Positions 31,306-32,513 of a stretch of 32,513 bases of DNA are shown here, piece by piece. The stretch comes from Oceanospirillaceae bacterium (lineage in GTDB: Bacteria; Pseudomonadota; Gammaproteobacteria; Pseudomonadales; Balneatricaceae): assembly GCA_013373575.1 (NCBI GenBank), contig JABXHP010000322.1, positions 1-32,513 of the forward strand, written 5' to 3'. Positions within the stretch are counted from its first letter, which is position 1; each line of letters starts with the position of its first letter. The notes under the pieces were generated by a model, which saw only the letters and a list, made by a program, of their open reading frames with translations, ran no database searches and was not told the DNA's origin. A program made the position numbers and the translations under genes.

Positions 31306-32409
31306 ATGAGATTTGTTATCACCCGAGAAGCCCTGATTAAACCGCTGCAGTTGGTGGCGGGGGTTGTCGAGCGCCGTCAAACACTGCCGGTTCTCTCCAA
31401 TATTCTGATGGTTGCTGAGGGTGACCAATTGTCACTGACCGGAACCGACCTAGAGGTCGAGCTGGTTGGGCGCGTACAGTTGGATGAGCCTACACAAGCA
31501 GGTTCTGTAACCGTTCCAGCTCGCAAGTTAATGGATATCTGTAAGTCCCTAGCGGACGACGCCCGTATTGAGATGGAAGTTGTAGGTCAGAAGATGGTTA
31601 TCAAGTCTGGCCGTTCGAAGTTCTCTCTTTCAACTCTAGCGGCTTCTGAGTTTCCCAATGTTGAGGATAGCCCACAGACGCTGCAGCTCAATTTGCCGCA
31701 GGCAGAGTTACGCCACTTGATTGATAAGACTGGCTTCTCGATGGCTCAGCAAGATGTGCGATACTACCTGAATGGCATGCTATTAGAAGTAAGTGAAGAC
31801 TCACTTCGAGCCGTTGCTACTGATGGACACCGCCTCGCCACATCGATAAGCGATGCTGAGGTTCCAGCAGGCTCGCAGCATCAGATTATTGTGCCACGTA
31901 AGGGTATCCTGGAGTTAGCGCGACTGCTTCAGGGTGGTGACGCTCCTGTGACACTGGTGATTGGTGCCTCTCATATCCGCGCAAACGTTGGCGATTACAC
32001 CTTCACCTCAAAATTGGTGGACGGAAAGTTCCCGGACTACCAACGCGTTATTCCAAAGAATGGCGATAAAGTGCTTCTTGGGGATCGCCAGGAGCTGCGT
32101 CAGGTATTCCACCGTATCGCAATCCTCTCCAACGAGAAATACCGCGGCGTACGTCTCTCACTGTCCGACGGCTACCTGCAGGTAATGGCGAATAACCCGG
32201 AGCAGGAGGAGGCAGAGGAGACAGTTGCTGTGGACTATCAGGGCCCTACGATCGATATTGGCTTCAATGTGAATTACCTTCTCGATGTGCTCTCAATCCT
32301 CAATTCAGACGTCGTTAAATTCACCCTGCATGATGCAAACAGCAGTGCGCTGGTAGAAGGTTTCGACGATCCAAACTCTGTCTACGTTATTATGCCAATG
32401 CGCATGTAA
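31306..32409 (+). CDS. dnaN: DNA polymerase III beta sliding clamp
   Basis: 367 aa; MRFVITREALIKPLQLVAGVVERRQTLPVLSNILM, C-terminal YVIMPMRM. Confidence 0.99.
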   Translation: MRFVITREALIKPLQLVAGVVERRQTLPVLSNILMVAEGDQLSLTGTDLEVELVGRVQLDEPTQAGSVTVPARKLMDICKSLADDARIEMEVVGQKMVIKSGRSKFSLSTLAASEFPNVEDSPQTLQLNLPQAELRHLIDKTGFSMAQQDVRYYLNGMLLEVSEDSLRAVATDGHRLATSISDAEVPAGSQHQIIVPRKGILELARLLQGGDAPVTLVIGASHIRANVGDYTFTSKLVDGKFPDYQRVIPKNGDKVLLGDRQELRQVFHRIAILSNEKYRGVRLSLSDGYLQVMANNPEQEEAEETVAVDYQGPTIDIGFNVNYLLDVLSILNSDVVKFTLHDANSSALVEGFDDPNSVYVIMPMRM

Positions 32410-32417
32410 CTCCTTTT

Positions 32418-32437
32418 GGCCGGGTTCATGCCCGGCC
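32418..32437. other. GC-rich hairpin between dnaN and the recF-like gene
   Basis: GGCCGGG-TTCATG-CCCGGCC perfect 7-bp stem; not followed by a T-tract, so terminator status is unsure. Confidence 0.5.
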
Positions 32438-32449
32438 TAGCTCTCCTCA

Positions 32450-32513
32450 ATGCGTATTCAACGTCTGCAGCTAACCCATCTGCGCTCTATTTCAACGCTT
32501 TCGCTTGATGCCT
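32450..32513 (+). CDS. recF: N-terminus of RecF-like protein (truncated by window end)
   Basis: ATG at 32450 translates to MRIQRLQLTHLRSISTLSLDA, typical of a RecF N-terminus, in the dnaA-dnaN-recF position. Confidence 0.72.
   Translation, partial: MRIQRLQLTHLRSISTLSLDA

Overview
This is a chromosomal origin-proximal region of a gammaproteobacterium. Gene content suggests a marine Oceanospirillales/Pseudomonadales-like organism; that placement is inferred, not searched. From left to right it contains argE and argA (+); a PhoPQ-like two-component system with a PepSY protein (-); ilvD (+); an HDOD/degenerate-EAL protein, a hypothetical protein and a receiver/histidine-kinase hybrid (-); the complete atp operon atpIBEFHAGDC (-); parA, parB, rsmG, mnmG (-); an AT-rich DnaA-box-rich intergenic region; mnmE, yidC, rnpA, rpmH (-); a split TRAP transporter (dctP -, dctQM +); a second DnaA-box cluster; and dnaA, dnaN and the first codons of a recF-like gene (+). 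Most genes are ordinary housekeeping genes. I found no CRISPR, transposase, prophage, rRNA or tRNA, and no clearly new multi-gene system. The points most worth a second look are: two separate DnaA-box clusters about 7.4 kb apart; a TRAP transporter between rpmH and dnaA; a dctM terminator hairpin bracketed by same-orientation DnaA boxes; a perfect DnaA box at the argE start; missing yidD; and a PhoPQ-linked acidic PepSY protein.
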